Origin: Erpetoichthys calabaricus
Taxonomy: Eukaryota > Chordata > Cladistia > Polypteriformes > Polypteridae
Length of the DNA stretch: 64,000 bases
Direction: 5' to 3'
Assembly: GCF_900747795.2 (NCBI RefSeq)
Contig: NC_041396.2
Location: 37,020,674 to 37,084,673 of the forward strand
Shown here: positions 1 to 11,529 of the stretch, piece by piece
Layout: every line of letters starts with the position of its first letter
Position numbering within the stretch: position 1 is the first letter of the stretch
Program-made: the position numbers and the translations under genes
Notes under the pieces: model-generated
Databases searched by the model: none
The model's input: only the letters and a program-made list of their open reading frames with translations
Told to the model about the DNA's origin: nothing

Positions 1-803
1 ATGCATCTGCTTGTCATTTAGCATTTGAAAAATGATCTCTAGTAAAGAAAAAAATTCTCTAGACTCACTTTACATCACACGGAGACCAAACGTGTTCTGG
101 TGATACGATTGCCACTTTTCTAAATATGGTGACAATCATGGCTATCGCAGCTAAAGACAGTACAGAAACTTGTAGCTCCTCGGTGTTTGAAGAGCGCATA
201 TCCTCAATCTCTTCTGCTGGACTCAAGGCACAAGATAAAGTGGTTGTTAGCTGTTTTATCGTTTAAATTTTTTGGTGCACACCTTTCATCAAAACCTATG
301 CCTTCTCTTACCTGTGCACATTAGTTTTAATATGGACCGACAGTGTAATGTCCATTTCTTTTTACCTCTGACTTGTAACAGCAAGCAGTTAATTCCATAT
401 CATGCTTCATTCTCAAATTCTGTCATTTCTATACCTGTACATCTCACTTTTTTATTATGCTACTATAATCATTCCACTGGAGTGTTCTACTTGCCTGCTG
501 ACCAAACTAATGCACCAACTCCCCGGCAGAAGAGCAAATAGAAATGCAAGCCAGAGAAGAAGTAATTTAACTCACTTTAATATTATAATGTAAAATAATT
601 AATATTAAATAATCCTCTATGCCAAAGCAAAAGCAAATCAAGATGTGGCAATTCACATCATACATTCTGGTAGTCCTAGATGTTCAGCCTTTCAGACAGC
701 TCTGGTCTTGCATTGCTGTACAGTGTCTTAAGGTCCTCTAAGCTGCACATGACCCTCATGGAAGTGGAAACCACTGATTGGCTCTTTTACTGACCTTATA
801 CAG
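1..803. other. Noncoding unit DNA
   Basis: No gene seen. The stretch is paralogous to about 29040-30350 and 55790-57050. Short open frames here are not conserved between the copies. Confidence 0.6.
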
Positions 804-882
804 TGTGGTAACCCGACCACAGACACACATAGGACACCCAAGTCCAAAAGCAAACACTTTTTTATTTTGCCTTCCTTTAGGA

Positions 883-1532
883 CACAGGTGTCGAACTCCA
901 GGCCTGGAGGGCTGCAGTGGCTACAGGTTTTCATTCTCACCCTTTTCCTAATCAGTGACCAGTTTTCACTGCTAATTCACTTTTTTCCCTTCATTTTAAT
1001 AACCCTTGTTTTTAAAGATTCAGTCCTCTGAATTGATTCGTTTCCTCATTAAATGACAGCCAAACAGAAATGAGATGTGAAACGAGCTCACAGATGACCA
1101 GCTTAACCTGGGGCTTCAAACTCCAACCAGTTTCTTAATAAGAAGCCAATGCTTGCTGTTAATTAAACCCGTTATTTAATTATTCATTCTGTCACAGCAG
1201 ACATTTCCAAAACTGATGATTTTATGTTTTTTTTTCTAAGAACACCATCAAATTGTTTTGATGACCTGAGAGATCAGCCTTACTGTGACCTCCACCTTTC
1301 TCTATTTTCAGATTCTGTGTGATGGGCACAGGTGAGCTGGTCATGTGGCCACTTGTTTCGTGTCTCACTATTGTTTGGCCACTAATTAAGGAAAAAGAAA
1401 CAACTAAGGGGCCTGAGTCAAGTTAATTAAAAGAAGTAATTAGCAGCAAAAACTGGTCACTAATTAAGAAGATGGTTAGAATGAAAACCTGCAGCCACTG
1501 CGGCCCTCCAGGACTGGAGTTCAATACTCCTG
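883..1532. mobile_element. hAT-type MITE, copy 1
   Basis: About 650 bases with inverted ends: CACAGGTGTCGAACTCCAG at the left and its near reverse complement at the right. It is flanked by a perfect 8-base duplication CTTTAGGA (875-882, 1533-1540). An 8-base target duplication and CAGGGGTG-like ends fit the hAT superfamily. There is no transposase. It is the same family as 22598-23269. Confidence 0.8.
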
Positions 1533-1572
1533 CTTTAGGACATAGTGCACCAACCAGCCACAGTTAAACTCA

Positions 1573-1685
<113 letters not shown>

Positions 1686-2104
1686 GCCGCCTCCACTTCT
1701 CTCCTGTCAGCTCTGTCCTCCACCTCCCAACACTGGCTCCTCAAATGGAGTGAGGTGGCATCTTTTAAACCGCACCCAGAAGTGCTCCAGGTATTCCCCG
1801 ATCTTCTTCCAGCAGCATTTCCTGGTGTGGCAGAAGTGCTGCATGGGAACCCAGATCCTCTTCTGGCAGCACCTCCGGGTATGGCGGAACTGCTGCAGTC
1901 CAAGGTTCCGGAGCTGTCCAGGCACCCCCTGTCAGTGGTGACAGACCCCAGCAGGGTTGAGCTTCCAAGCTCCAAGCCCATGGCCCTGATGCCATCCGGG
2001 GGGCTGCCCTCTCGTGTTACTGCTGTTGACATGTCCTCTCCCCACTGTCCTTTCACCAGAAGGGCGTCCCAACCAGGCAAGGACCCCAGCCGTCTGCCAC
2101 AACA

Positions 2105-3041
2105 GGTATACTTAGGCAGGTTCCTGTCCCCAGAAACAAGATTGCCTTTAGTTCTGGGCTTATAAATCTAAGTCCCGATTTTCCCAAAATTATTATTTTT
2201 TTTGCTTTATTCAGAAATTCATTCAGTTACTTCTCAGTCCCCTGGGGTGGTGCTATTGCCTTTTAAGTTGAGGCTCATAAAAATTATGTTTCTTGTCTCC
2301 AAGTGTTTTCTTGCCTTTCAGAGCTCATAACGCTAAGTTTCCTTTCTCCTTCCAGCTCAGTCCCTTGGAGCCCACAAAACCAGCCTTCAATGGCAGGAGC
2401 AGCAAAGTGTGTCTTTGCAACTCCAACACGTGTGCCGATTGTCAGCAGGCAGTTTCCCTCTCCTGTGCAACTGACTTTACTTGCTTTTCAAATACCACAA
2501 TACCACAAATATAAGATGCTGAAAATTAAAGAAATGATAGTTTTGAGCAGAAAAGAATAATATTAGCAAAGTATATTATGTCAGTGATAGGTCTCAGCAA
2601 AATAAAAGCATTTTGTGCAGCACTCAGCTCAATTCTTTTCTATTAGCATCACACTTGAGTATAATTCTAGTCCTTCGTGTAGTATGATTTTCCTGAGGAG
2701 AGAACACAGTAGTGTTCCCAATGGTGCATTTTAGTGTATTTTCTTGTGGAAAACCTGCAGCATGATTAAAACAAAATGCATTGTGCCCCTCTGAGGTGAT
2801 GAGAATGAGTCAGATGTGATTTGGCTGGTGTGCGACCGAATACAGGCATTACACAGGTAAATACAACAATGTTTGTGAGGCTTTAGAAAGCAATGTTCCT
2901 TACTTTCAACACTGAAAAGAGAAAAAAAGTTTTGCTATTCACAATTGCAAAAGGGACTGCAAAACACATTTTTGTGTCAGTTTTATAAAAGTGAAGTATG
3001 TGAGTCAAAATTTGCCTGTTTTACTCATCATTATTTCTAAG
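2105..3041. other. Noncoding unit DNA
   Basis: Conserved unit block, with paralogs near 17395-18110, 30400-31030 and 57500-57850. Small open frames do not stay open in the copies. No gene seen. Confidence 0.6.
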
Positions 3042-3043
3042 TA

Positions 3044-4612
3044 CAATACTGTGCAAAAGTTTTAGGCAGGTGTGAAAAAATGCTGTAAACAAAGAATTCT
3101 TTCAGAAATATAAATAATGATTGTTTACTGTTATCAATTTACAAAATGCAAAGTGAGTGAACTAAAGAAAAATCTAAATCATATCAATATTTGGTGTTAC
3201 TACGTTTTGCCCTCAAACCAGCATCAATTCTTATAGGTACACTTGCACAAAGTCAGGGATTTTGTAGGATTCTAGTCAGGTGTCTGATCAACCAATTCTA
3301 CCAAACAGGTGCTAATGATCATCAATGTCACACGTAGGTTGAAACACAGTCATTAACTGAAACAGAAACAGCTGTGTAGGAGGCTTAAAACTGGGTGAGG
3401 AACAACCAAACTCTGCTACCAAGATGAGGTTGTGGAAGACAGTTTCATGTCATGGCAAAATTGAGCACAGCAACAAGACACAAGGTAGTTCTACTGCATC
3501 AGCAAGGTCTCTCCCAGACAAAGATTTCAAAGCAGACTGTGGTTTCAAGATGTGCTGTTTAAGCTCTTTTGAAGAAGCACAAAGAAACGGGCAACGTTGA
3601 GGATCGTAGACACAGTGGTCGGCCACGGAAACTTAGTGCAGCAGATGAAAGACACATCAAGCTTATTACCCTTCGAAATTGGAAGATGTCCAGCAGTGCC
3701 ATTAGCTCAGAACTGGCAGAAACCAGTGGGACCCAGGTACACCCATCTACTGTCCGGAGAAGTCTGGCCAGAAGTGGTCTTCATGGAAGAGTTGCAGCCA
3801 AAAAGCCATATCTCCGACGTGGAAACAAGGCCAAGTGACTCAAGTATGCACAAAAACATAGGAACTGGGGTGCAGAAAAATGGCAGCAGGTGCTCTGGAC
3901 TGATGAGTCAAAATTTGAAATATTTGGCTGTAGCAGAAGGCAGTTTGTTCATCGAAGGGCTGGAGAGCGGTACGATAATGAGTGTCTGCAGGCAACAGTG
4001 AAGCATGGTGGAGGTTCCTTGAACGTTTGGGGCTGCATTTCTGCAAATGGAGTTGGAGATTTGGTCAGGATTAATGGTGTTCTCAATGCTGAGAAATACA
4101 AGCAGATACTTATCCATAATGCAATACCATCAGGGAGGTGTATGGTTGGCCCCAAATTTATTCTGCAGCAGGACAACGACCCCAAACATACAGCCAAAGT
4201 CATTAAGAACTATCTTCAGCGTAAAGAACAAGAAGTCCTGGCAGTGATGGTATGGCCCCCACAGAGCCCTGATCTCAACATCATCGAGTGTGTCTGGGAT
4301 TACATGAAGAGACAGAAGGATGTGAGGAAGCCTACATTCACAGAAGATCTGTGGTTAGTTCTCCAAGATGTTTGGAACAACCTACCAGCCGAGTTCCTTC
4401 AAAAACTGTGTGCAAGTGTACCTAGAAGAACTGATGCTGTTTTGAAGGCAAAGGGTGGTCACACCAAATATTGATTTGATTTAGATTTCTCTTTTGTTCA
4501 TTCACTGCATTTTGTTGATTGATGAAAATAAATGATTAACACTTCCATTTTTGAAAGCATTCTTTGTTTACAGCATTTTTTCACACCTGCCTAAAACTTT
4601 TGCACAGTACTG
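3044..4612 (+). mobile_element. Tc1-like transposon, DD37E (TRT-like)
   Basis: Whole-length element of 1569 bases between TA target duplications (3042-3043, 4613-4614). The inverted ends are about 50 bases long, beginning CAATACTGTGCAAAAG at the left and ending CTTTTGCACAGTACTG at the right. The spacing between the second catalytic Asp and the Glu in the encoded transposase is 37 residues by hand count, as described for TRT Tc1-like elements of vertebrates. Confidence 0.88.
3452..4474 (+). pseudogene. Tc1-like transposase, two in-frame stops
   Basis: One continuous reading frame of about 340 codons from ATG 3452 to the stop after GGHTKY. It carries an N-terminal helix-turn-helix region starting MAKLSTATRHKVVLLHQQG, a GRPRK AT-hook-like motif, and the DDE catalytic core with WTDESKF, LQQDNDPKH and SPDLNIIE. 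The family cuts and pastes DNA at TA sites. Two stops interrupt the frame: TAA at 3560-3562, probably from CAA, and TGA at 3836-3838. There is no frameshift, so the copy is fairly young but dead. Its length equals that of intact relatives. Confidence 0.88.
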
Positions 4613-4892
4613 TATATTACTGTTTTATAACAGGAGCTTAATACAAGCCTTATGTGATACAGATGTAAGTGCCTAACAGATGCACTTTATTCCCCTCTTA
4701 AAGCCCTTCTTCAAAGGTGTTACCGAAGTCCTTCACATACAAGCAGGTTGTGTCACTTACTTTCAATCATAAGAGTAGCTTGGAGAAAAATTGAAACAGC
4801 AGCCATGGGGTTGTGTGTCCAGCACCGTAAGCTGCATCGCTAGTGGAAGATTTTTTCTTGTTATATTAAATGCTGTAATCAGGCAATTGATC

Positions 4893-5487
4893 TTCTTATA
4901 TGATACTCTACCATGGCTGTTTGTTTGTCTGTCCAGGATTTTAAATCACCTGTAGCTCGCAAACTGTTTGAACTATTGACCTGAAATTTGGTACACACTA
5001 CGTGACGTCTACTATCCGCTTTTGAGGTGATGATTGACTTCCAAGGTTATTCCTCTTTTTATTTTTATTTTATTTTATTGTAGAATCAACTCTCGGTAGC
5101 GGCCAGCAGGGCGGCCGTGCGGTGCATGTGTACGGGCGCCATTCTCATCCCTACCACCTTCGCTGTCACTTCCCCTACCTCTTCATATCTTAAATCATTC
5201 CTGAGGCAGATTGAAGAGTTCTAGCTTAAGTGAAAAATTAAGAAAAACGCGCTAAGTAATTGCAACACAAAAACTGACTTAATCAGTTTTAACAAAACGA
5301 TCAAAAAATTTTTAGCAAAAAAATGCAGACGAAAAAAGAGAAGAAGCGGGCCACTAGGGTGGAGAAAACAAGAGCTGCTCAGGAAGCGCAAGCGCATCAA
5401 CCTCTGAGCAAACAAATGATAAACGTACAGAGAAAAAGTGTGAAAACTATAAGTCAAGTGTATTCATGCAGTGCATCGTTACTGGTA
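4893..5487. mobile_element. Unclassified insertion, possibly Helitron-derived
   Basis: Unit 3 near 33190-33210 reads straight from AATCAGGAAATCA to ATTAAATAATG, while unit 1 carries about 590 extra bases here. The insert contains a short open frame (5323-5556) rich in Lys and Arg that recalls the basic N-terminus of some Helitron proteins. Neither clear inverted ends nor a clear target duplication was found. The assignment is a guess. Confidence 0.35.
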
Positions 5488-6135
5488 TTAAATAATGAAA
5501 ATAAGTCTCTATGTATAACAGAATTTTACTGTGTTTATTACCACTTAAAGTTATAAAATACTCAAATTTTTACTTCACAATTACTTGCATCAACATTTAA
5601 TGTCAAAAATCCTGAAAGCTTATAAAGATCCTGGGTGTAGCATGATTCCATTTTCCCCATAATCTTCTAAAACTCTATTTTAACATATGATTCAGAGTTA
5701 TGCCATATTTGTTCATCTACAGTATCTGTCAAGCAAAATCAGTGGTCATCAGAAAGACTTAAAATGAAAAGATGGTGTATTTGCCCTTACAAAGCCACCA
5801 TGCTGTAGAGGAGATATTGTTTCTGCAAAGATATGATATTAATGTGTTCAAGGCACTGCCTCTTACTAAAAACCCAGCCAGTCCTACTGATGTCTATCAC
5901 ATGGCAATGCCTCAAGAGCGCTCTGCACTATTTTAATGATTGGCACATTACAGTTTAGTCAAGTGGAGGATCATGGTAGCGTCCAAGAGAATACATATTC
6001 AGGGTGTTGAGTGGTATCATACATAGCACACAGAAGAATCTGCATGGCTGGGGTACTTGGGAAGAATGAGTATTTCAATGATGGTAAGTATAGTGCAGCC
6101 CATTTACTTGAGTTTCTGTTAATAAAGTTCAATAT
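5488..6135. other. Conserved noncoding 5' flank of V1R-1
   Basis: The stretch near 5590-6090 matches 18550-19110 and 33300-33670 plus 35598-35790. It holds no other gene. It lies within the presumed last intron and upstream region of the receptor. Confidence 0.55.
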
Positions 6136-6136
6136 C

Positions 6137-6149
6137 TCCTCTTTTTCAG
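6137..6149 (+). promoter_or_regulatory. 3' splice acceptor before V1R-1
   Basis: A pyrimidine run ending CTCTTTTTCAG lies 9 bases before the ATG. The same run occurs before all three receptors. This fits the usual V1R gene plan of noncoding 5' exons spliced to a single coding exon. Confidence 0.72.
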
Positions 6150-6158
6150 ACTAGCTTC

Positions 6159-7115
6159 ATGGACACCAGAGCTATTTTAAAAGCCTCTTGTTTCCTTATC
6201 CTAACGGTCATCAGCATCCCATCTAATCTGTTCATCTGCTGTGCCTTCCTTCACACCCGGCTGATTGAAGCTAAGCTCACTCCTGCTGATGTCATTTTAT
6301 GCCACCTTGCCCTTGTCAACTTGGCCTCAACCTTTACCCGCAGTTTTTCTCAGATGCTGACGGCATTTGGATATTGGAGTATATATGATGATTTTGGCTG
6401 CAAAATGGTGCTCTTCTTCTTTCGTATGTCAAAAACTCTCTCCATAAAGCTCACTTGCCTCCTGAGCACCTATCAAGCTGTGCTCATCGCCCCTGCCACA
6501 TCCATACTGGACAGCCTTAAACTCAAAATCCCAAAGTATCTTCAGCACATCATTTTCAGCCTCTATGTATTTTCCTTTGTGTTTAGTGTCCATCTAATCC
6601 TGTACTCCTCCTCAACTCTTATCAACAACACCATACCCCTCTACACGTTTAATTATGAGTACTGCTATGTTACATATCCCAATTACACCTTTTTCATTTC
6701 CATAGGTCTGTCCCTCTTTTTCAGGGATTTTGCCTTCATATTGTTGATGGCTGTCATGAGTTGCTACATCTTGGTGCTGCTCTACCAGCACGGAACAAAA
6801 GTGAAGAGTCTCCGAAGTTCAGACCACGGAAGCTCAGGATCCAGGCCAGAGGCCAAGGCCTCCCACGCGGTGGTCACTTTGGTTGTCCTTTACACTCTTT
6901 TCTTTGGGGTGGACAATGTCATCTGGCTCTATTCCCTGACCACCGTTAGAGTGGCACCCCTTATTTCTGACGTCCGAATTTTCTTTTCTGTTCTCTATGT
7001 ATCTGTGTGTCCTGTTGTGGTCATTGCAACCAACCCCAAAGTGAGGGGAAAGCTGAATGTAAGCAAGCTTAAGAGACTGCCATCCTCCACAGATACCAGC
7101 TCTTCAACAGTATAG
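6159..7115 (+). CDS. V1R/ORA-like chemoreceptor, V1R-1
   Basis: A 318-residue seven-transmembrane receptor with no signal peptide. Membrane segments lie near residues 8-30, 43-62, 82-110, 127-150, 178-209, 235-259 and 271-291. Seen: Cys81 before helix 3 and Cys169 in loop 2 (likely disulfide), N-glycosylation sites in loop 2 at Asn156 (NNT) and Asn175 (NYT), helix 3 end LTCLLSTYQA, helix 6 start KASHAVVTL and helix 7 CPVVVIATNP. These are the V1R hallmarks. V1Rs sit on olfactory or vomeronasal sensory neurons and signal through Gi-type proteins; the ligand here is unknown. The start is set by the conserved splice acceptor 9 bases upstream and by the identical MDTRAI start in all copies. The frame is intact. 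Fish ORA1/2-type is the likely clade, but exact orthology is not settled. A clear polyadenylation signal was not found. Confidence 0.93.
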   Translation: MDTRAILKASCFLILTVISIPSNLFICCAFLHTRLIEAKLTPADVILCHLALVNLASTFTRSFSQMLTAFGYWSIYDDFGCKMVLFFFRMSKTLSIKLTCLLSTYQAVLIAPATSILDSLKLKIPKYLQHIIFSLYVFSFVFSVHLILYSSSTLINNTIPLYTFNYEYCYVTYPNYTFFISIGLSLFFRDFAFILLMAVMSCYILVLLYQHGTKVKSLRSSDHGSSGSRPEAKASHAVVTLVVLYTLFFGVDNVIWLYSLTTVRVAPLISDVRIFFSVLYVSVCPVVVIATNPKVRGKLNVSKLKRLPSSTDTSSSTV

Positions 7116-7654
7116 CTGAAATCCGTGACCATCTTGTACTAAATGAAGATAGGAGATATAAAGTCCAGTGCTGCAGAGGGACCCTCATTGCAGAAGACCA
7201 CCACTTTAAAGAGGCATGCTGAGATGTGAATGAGCTCACAGATTAACTTGAGACATTTTGGGAAAATCAAAATGTTCATCAAGGAACAATACATTTTGTA
7301 GAACATGTGAGCCTTTCCACCAGGGAATTTTAAAATGAGATATTCTTATAACAAGAATTGACAAAAATATAATAATTATAAAAGGGGGTTAGGGGTGTAT
7401 ATTTTAATTCTCAATATGCTTATTTCTAATGTGGCCCAGTACTAGACTGGTGCATCTGTCCAGGTTTGCTTGTTTAATTTCAGAAGCTGTTATGAAATAT
7501 TTGACTAATGCCTTTACCCAAAGTAACTTTTATTAGTTGGAGCCCAGACAACTTTATCAACACACAGGGTTACAAAATGAAGCAGAGGCAGGAACAGAAA
7601 TAGCAACTTTGTAGTTTATAGTCCAGCGCTTTAGCCAGTACAACAAATAGTGCC
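7116..7654. other. V1R-1 3' flank
   Basis: Probable 3' UTR and unit DNA. The AATAAA seen after receptors 2 and 3 is not clearly kept here. No other gene seen. Confidence 0.5.
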
Positions 7655-7985
7655 TATAAAATGTATTCACCCCCTTGGAAGTTTTCACATTTTATTGTCG
7701 TACAATATTGAATCACAGTGGAATTACACTAATTTAACTATTTTGACAATGAACAACAGAAAAAGACTACTGAATGTCAAAAGTGAACACAGAGGCCTAT
7801 ACTGATTAGAAATGTTACATACACCATAAGTGAATGTACTGTATAAGTAGCCATGGCATTACTTAGCAGACTCACAGGATTTCCCTGTACTTAACTGCAT
7901 TCATTTTCCCCTCTACCCTAACAAGCTTTCCGGAGCCTGCTACCTAGACGCCCACCCACAGCCTGATGATGTTACCACCATGCCT
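7655..7985 (-). mobile_element. Tc1-like relic R, copy 1
   Basis: Old Tc1-like remnant whose left end reads GTATTCACCCCCTTGGAAG. It lies at the same place downstream of each receptor (20436 and 37098), so it was inserted before the units multiplied. A further part seems to reappear near 11133-11210, with about 3 kb of other DNA between. Confidence 0.65.
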
Positions 7986-8045
7986 GGGCAATATATTGAA
8001 TACTTAATTAAATTTCATATTTAACAAAAATCAATATTCAAAAGG

Positions 8046-8390
8046 GGCGGCACGGTGGCGCTGCTGCCTCGCAGTTGGGAGACCTGGGGACCCGGGTTTG
8101 CTTCCCGGGTCCTCCCTGCGTGGAGTTTGCATGTTCTCCCCGTGTCTGCGTGGGTTTCCTCCTGGCGCTCCGGTTTCCTCCCACAGTCCAAAGACATGCC
8201 AGTTAGGTGGATTGGCGATTCTAAATTGGCCCTAGTGTGTGCTTGATGTTTGTGTGTGTCCTGCGGTGGGTTGGCACCCTGCCCGGGATTGGTTCCTGCC
8301 TTGTGCCCTGTGTTGGCTGGGATTGGCTCCAGCAGACCCACGTGACCCTGTGTTCGGATTCAGCGGGTTGGAAAATGGATGGATGGATGG
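8046..8390 (+). mobile_element. tRNA-derived SINE family I, near full length
   Basis: Begins GGCGGCACGG and ends in (GGAT)n. A 13-base target duplication AATATTCAAAAGG lies on both sides (8033-8045, 8391-8403). The head lacks part of the box A region present in the 21445 copy. This is the commonest repeat of the window. Confidence 0.92.
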
Positions 8391-8403
8391 AATATTCAAA
8401 AGG

Positions 8404-9695
8404 CAATGTCATGATGTTTAGCACTTTTATTTAATTTTCTACAATTTCTTCTACAGCACTCTTTTAAAATGTGTTTATATCAACTCCACCCATTTTCACG
8501 GTGAAAAAAATAGAAAGAGGATCAATAGTTAGCACTGCTGTTTGCAAAAGGTCTGATTTTCCCAAGATGACAGTCCAAGTATGTTATTACATCTTAAAAG
8601 GCCATCCTGGCAAATGCAGCTCCTGCAATGTGCTCTTCTGTCTCGCTGGAAAAACAGGTCCCAGCTAAGAAAACTTCCATAAAATGTATTCTGTTCTGTT
8701 GCATATTGTAAGAACGGAGAAGCAGCATAGGGGCGGAGGGGATAAGAGCTACACTGACTACCAAATTGCAAGACACACTTTTGTCTACTTAACTCGCACT
8801 TTGTCAGTGTTCAGATAACTACACTAAACAGTAATTTACATCACACCAGAAGTGAGACGTCCTCGCAGTGAGTAAGCCATCATCCCTCTGTTTCAATTTC
8901 TGCTACTGAAATGTTACAAGCAGGAATAAACACAGACACCTTCATAGATTTGTTTTTCTTCAATGTCTGTGTATCAATTATGAATTACCAGCCATTTTAC
9001 TTTCATTTTGAGTTTGTGTATTGTGTTTATTAGATGAATTAAGCTTCCAAATGGCTGTGAAAAAATCTCTCCTGAATGGTTAAGTTCTGATTAAGTTACG
9101 GTGTGGTGCTGTGTCATTCTTTAGTGCTCTGTTTTATCCTTGTCTACTTATTGTACTTTGTTTTTTGACTCTTTAAGAAACAGCAGTTTGCCGCTTTGCA
9201 ATGTGTAACCTACAAAGATTTCAAGTTATGTGCATCAATGATCAAGTTATAAATAGGCTGTATATAGAAATAAAAACACAAAAGTGCTTTGAAATATTAG
9301 CCAATGTCTATACAATGAATATTGTATTTATTTTGGTTATACTGTATATCACCTTTCTAGCAAGCATTCATTCAGACATTATGGTATATGACTTTCTTCA
9401 GGGGTCTTTGTAAATGAATGACAATTATTTTATTACGGGTTCTATTAATTGTTAGATTTGATTTATTGTTCTTTTTCAAAAACTAGTTGGTAACTATCAA
9501 AAGTAGTTTGAAGATATTGAGTTTTAATTATCATCTGGTGTAGCTTAACTGTTCTGTTTCATTGTTTATTCCAGATGATGCAAACAAATAAAGGTCATCA
9601 GTCTGAAGAACTGGATTTTTAATATTTACAAAAAAAAAAAAGAGAAATAAAAGAATCAGATATACTGTTACTCTCTACACTTTATTCTGTGACTC
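8404..9695. other. No recognised feature
   Basis: AT-rich DNA belonging to the material that splits relic R in unit 1. No gene or recognisable element seen on either strand. Confidence 0.4.
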
Positions 9696-10180
9696 CACTC
9701 TTAAAAATAAAGGTCCCAGAGCGGTTCTTCAGAGATATACCATAGGGGAAGCATTTTGTGGCTCCCAAAAGACCCATCCACATGAATGTTTCAGAAAGCA
9801 CCTTTATTTATTTAGATGCATAACAAGCTCCCTGGAGTAAATAACCATGGCTAGATGGCAACTGGTTTGTAAAATACCAAGGGGTTCCCGATTTTAATAG
9901 GACTCTTGCTGCATATAGTAACACAAGCTAGGTCTAGATTTTCTTACTCTGCTAATGTCCTGCTATTTAGCCTACTATACATTAAAGATTTAGGGTTTTT
10001 TGTGTTTTCTTATTCTACATATTAGGGAGTTTTCTAAACCACAAAGATCCAACTTCATATGCAAAAATCCCTTCCCAGAATAAAATATGGTTTGTCAAGC
10101 AATGGTTTTACAAGGAACCACACAATCCAGTTCAGAACCGTAAAATGGCATTAAAGAACCAGGATGTTTAAGAGGATCTC
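9696..10180. mobile_element. Possible CACTA-like MITE fragment
   Basis: It starts CACTCTTAAAAATAAAGG, resembling the ends of common fish nonautonomous DNA elements. Several AAAGAACC/GGTTCTT motifs follow. No matching right end was found, so this may be partial or wrong. Confidence 0.35.
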
Positions 10181-10440
10181 TAGACAGAGTCAGAAAGGAC
10201 AAATATATGCAAATATATAATTTGAACCATTGCAAGTGATAATACTTGTAAAAAATATATGTACAATATGCACATGTACATGTATTATGATTGGTGATCT
10301 GCGAGGTTAATGAATTAAGAGCTTTGTCTTTCCTCATATGAAACAGTCAAATGGACAGAGACAGACTGTAGTGTTAACTGACTGACAGACACTGGTGCCA
10401 AAAAAGCAGGCAAGGTTCTGAATGAAATATAATAATAATA

Positions 10441-10585
10441 ATAATCCATCCATCCATCCATCCATCCATTTTCCAACCCGCTGAATCTGAACACAGGGTC
10501 ACGGGGGTCTGCTGGAGCCAATCTCAGCCAACACAGGGCACAAGGCAGGAACCAATCCCGGGCAGGGTGCCAACCCACCGCAGAT
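10441..10585 (-). mobile_element. SINE family I, 3' fragment
   Basis: Minus-strand tail region from the (CCAT)n end to CCCACCGCAG. It was inserted into an (AAT)n tract that is now present on both sides. Confidence 0.88.
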
Positions 10586-10751
10586 AATAATAATAATAAT
10601 AATAATAATTGTATAATACAATGGAAACTCAATATCAAGTAGTGGGATCATAAAATATAAATGGTTGAAAAGTATGCTGTTTGAAATGTTTCCTTGAGAA
10701 GAAAATTATTCAACTTTAGAAAAATAAAAATCATTTTCATTGGTAATATTT

Positions 10752-10954
10752 TTGGTTTGGACATGTGCAGAGGAGAGATGCTGGGTACATTGGGAGAAGG
10801 ATGCTAATGATAGAGCTGCCAGGCAAGAGAAAAAGAGGAAGGCCTTAGAGGAGGATTATGGATGTGGTGAGAGAGGACATGCAGAGGACAGAAAGATAAG
10901 GAAGAAGATGATCCGCTGTGGCAACCTTTAAAAGGAGCCGCCGAAAGAAGAAGA
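10752..10954 (+). mobile_element. RTE-like LINE, 3' fragment
   Basis: Encodes a piece of the C-terminal region containing WFGHVQRR-like and ELPGKRKRGRP-like residues, the same as in the 13070-14275 copy. It is flanked by an imperfect 17-base target duplication (10735-10751, 10955-10972). Strongly 5' truncated. Confidence 0.75.
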
Positions 10955-11529
10955 TTTCCATTGCTAATATTTCAAAATGTTATTATGAGAAAATATGCCA
11001 GGGCTTTGGTATATATGGTGGTGATCTTCAATCTTTAATGTGTTTTGAGAACATATTGAGAAATACTGAATGTCACATTTTGGTTCAAAATAACCACAAT
11101 ATCAAATGAAGTCCATATCATCCAGCTCTGCCTCATTGTGGGGATAGTGCATTTATAACAATGTGTAGGGTTCAAACATGGCTTGATGCAAGTCCGGATT
11201 ATACATACTTTTGATTTCAATATCTATACGATGGAGTAGGTGCCCATGTTTATCATTGTCTGCTTTAAAGTAATATATTACAGCAGAATGGATAAATTGA
11301 AGTGAGAGACAGAAATTCATTTTAATGAGACTGGCAGGAGCATAATTTGACCCTACCCATCCATTCTTCAATTTTCTGAACCAGCTTTTAGGGTTCCAAA
11401 GAGCTAAATTCCACTGTAACAGCATTAAGCACAAAGAAGGCACGATCAGGTGCTCTCCCTTACACGGAGTCATTGTGGGAGACAATGTGTATGGTGGAAA
11501 TGTGCAAGGTGTTCATAAACATTCACCAG

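Noticed and set aside
6084-6149. A tiny intron ATG|GTAAGT...CAG just before V1R-1 (66 bases) and V1R-2 (51 bases, 19114-19164), which would add MTSF or MANF in frame
   Set aside because: 51 bases is below the usual vertebrate minimum and copy 3 lacks the donor; kept only as a curiosity.
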